Part shown: positions 59,447 to 64,000 of the stretch, in pieces | How the letters are laid out: each line of letters starts with the position of its first letter | Position numbering within the stretch: the first letter of the stretch is position 1 | Assembly: GCA_046160485.1 (NCBI GenBank) | Contig: JBJXGV010000027.1 | Coordinates: forward strand, 66,420-130,419 | Direction: 5' to 3' | From: JBJXGV01 sp046160485 | GTDB lineage: Bacteria; Orphanbacterota; Orphanbacteria; JBJXGV01 | DNA: 64,000 nucleotides | The notes under the pieces: model-generated | What the model was told of the DNA's origin: nothing | The model's input: only the letters and a program-made list of their open reading frames with translations | The model's database searches: none | Translations under genes and position numbers: made by a program

Positions 59447-59483
59447 AAGAAAATGGGACCATCCTCACGAAGAAGATGGCCCC
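59447..59483 (-). terminator. rRNA operon terminator
   Basis: Just after the 5S 3' end on the minus strand: a stem of 9-12 bp (59475-59483 with 59455-59463, one wobble, extendable inward) with a short loop, followed by ATTTTCTT (59447-59454). Confidence 0.75.
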
Positions 59484-59490
59484 AAAATTA

Positions 59491-59607
59491 CTCCGGCGGC
59501 GTCCTACTCTCCCACACGGTCTCCCGAGCAGTACCATCGGCGCTGGAGGGCTTAACGACTCTGTTCGGAATGGGAAGAGGTGTGGCCCCTCCGCTATCGC
59601 CACCGGA
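59491..59607 (-). rRNA. rrf: 5S ribosomal RNA
   Basis: About 117 nt that align by eye with bacterial 5S on the minus strand, including the complements of CTACTCTCCCAC, GTACCATCGGCGCT and TGTTCGGAATGGGAAGAGG. Ends are placed by the closing stem (TCCGGTGGCG with CGCCGCCGGAG) and are good to a few bases. Confidence 0.93.
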
Positions 59608-59690
59608 AATCAGCGACAAGAAGAGAAAACAATCGAAGGGAAAGTCAGGAGCGTCTCCACGACGCCGATAACCATAAGAATAAAAATTAA

Positions 59691-62722
<3,032 letters not shown>

Positions 62723-62816
62723 AAATTCTATTCCTACGGTGCACCTAAAGATTCTCTCGAAGAGAACATCTCGGTACTCGGCATCAATGAAGATGCTTAC
62801 CCGACTTTCCCTATTC

Positions 62817-62830
62817 GATTGTCAAAGAAC
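62817..62830 (-). promoter_or_regulatory. boxA-like antitermination element
   Basis: Minus strand GTTCTTTGACAATC in the spacer between tRNA-Ala and 23S resembles boxA (TGCTCTTTAACA), where the Nus factor complex loads on rRNA transcripts. Position and sequence fit; function is inferred. Confidence 0.5.
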
Positions 62831-62960
62831 CGCGAAACAAATTACCAACCGCCAACAGACAGCGGCTCAAACAGCCACCTTCACTATCAAAATTTCACTT
62901 GCCGAGGGGACGGAGGAGAACAAAAACCATTGCAAACTCCCGCACGACTTTTCCGGATGC

Positions 62961-63036
62961 TGGTGGAGATAGCCGGGATCGAACCGGCAGCCTCCGGCTT
63001 GCAAAGCCGGCGCTCTCCCAATTGAGCTATATCCCC
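62961..63036 (-). tRNA. tRNA-Ala (anticodon TGC)
   Basis: A 76-nt cloverleaf starting GGGGATATAGCTCAATTGGG, with anticodon stem CCGGC/GCCGG and loop TTTGCAA (anticodon TGC), T-arm GGTTCGATCC and an encoded CCA end. It is the usual second tRNA of an rRNA spacer. Confidence 0.97.
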
Positions 63037-63110
63037 AAATTCCGAAATGTGAAAGAACCTTCCCGAACACGATCCGGGACCTGGCAGAGCCGACCGCCCA
63101 CTACGAAGCT

Positions 63111-63187
<77 letters not shown>

Positions 63188-63299
63188 AAAGAAAGAGCTG
63201 GCAAGAGAGCCCCATCTTTGTTTGGGACCTCGGCTCAGGTCTCCAAAAATTGAGTAGCGCAGCGCTGGCCTAGTTCTACCGACCTAGGAGTCCGCCCGA

Positions 63300-63320
63300 G
63301 AGAGAGAAACGATCTCTCTC
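63300..63320 (-). other. Spacer hairpin next to the 16S 3' end
   Basis: An 8-bp GAGAGAGA/TCTCTCTC stem with a 5-nt loop, 19 nt downstream of the 16S end. It could form part of the RNase III processing stem or a local structure; function is inferred. Confidence 0.4.
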
Positions 63321-63328
63321 AAAGCATT

Positions 63329-64000
<672 letters not shown>

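Noticed and set aside
59382..59603. Upstream extension of the AP-superfamily lipoprotein to 59603
   Set aside because: It runs through the rRNA terminator and the 5S gene.

Overview
The window is GC-rich, densely coded bacterial chromosome with no phage, insertion sequence, plasmid or CRISPR signature. The gene content is that of a rod-shaped diderm: an MreBCD/PBP2/RodA set, Lgt, a GT9 heptosyltransferase-like enzyme, lipoprotein and LolD/FtsX-like genes, a Wzi-like outer-membrane protein, and several secreted proteins. One secreted protein carries a FlgD/T9SS-like C-terminal domain. That domain, the GC content and the style of the secreted proteins suggest an uncultured FCB-type lineage such as Candidatus Eisenbacteria. 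This is inference; the partial 16S at the right edge would decide it.

Layout. 1-7.6 kb (minus strand): nadC, uvrB, a RodZ-like HTH membrane protein, a DUF4139 protein and valS. 7.7-10.9 kb (plus): an alkaline-phosphatase-superfamily protein, then two tandem paralogous secreted proteins closed by a terminator. 10.9-16.9 kb: a three-domain rhodanese (minus), then an ABC ATPase / FtsX permease / AttH-like lipocalin operon (plus). 17.0-19.6 kb: a sulfur/selenium cluster with an ArsC/Spx-fold selenoprotein read through an in-frame UGA, a DUF523-DUF1722 protein, dtd, a bacilliredoxin and a small unknown protein. 19.7-24.6 kb: clpB and glgX, divergent. 24.6-31.3 kb (minus): an envelope-glycan operon of a VOC protein with a histone-like tail, a GT-C enzyme, a GT9 enzyme, a DPM-like GT2 and a membrane/TPR protein, mostly with 4-bp overlaps. 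31.5-36.9 kb (plus): a diguanylate cyclase, then a secreted M64-like metalloprotease coupled to a beta-helix protein. 37-40 kb (minus): a second beta-helix protein and a GT-C/TPR protein. 40.4-43.1 kb (plus): a probably highly expressed secreted protein with its own promoters and terminator, then an MltD-like transglycosylase.

43.1-59.4 kb (minus): a long cell-envelope block. In transcription order it holds an AP-superfamily lipoprotein, a GT-C enzyme, radC, mreB, mreC, mreD, mrdA, rodA, lgt, aroE, comF, another GT-C enzyme, dacA and a Wzi-like protein. 59.4-64 kb (minus): an rRNA operon in the order 16S (cut by the window), tRNA-Ile(GAT), tRNA-Ala(TGC), 23S, 5S, terminator.

The strongest observation is the selenoprotein, with a UxxC motif, a good Shine-Dalgarno ahead of the upstream ATG, and a perfect 7-bp hairpin 23 nt after the UGA. 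Next is a shared C-terminal tail, [ST]WGx[VI]K[GS][LF][FY], on three otherwise small secreted proteins, which may be an undescribed sorting or anchoring signal. Gene starts were moved from the longest open frame where start codons, Shine-Dalgarno sites, signal peptides or neighbours favoured it; each entry says so. All functions are read from sequence by eye, without database searches.
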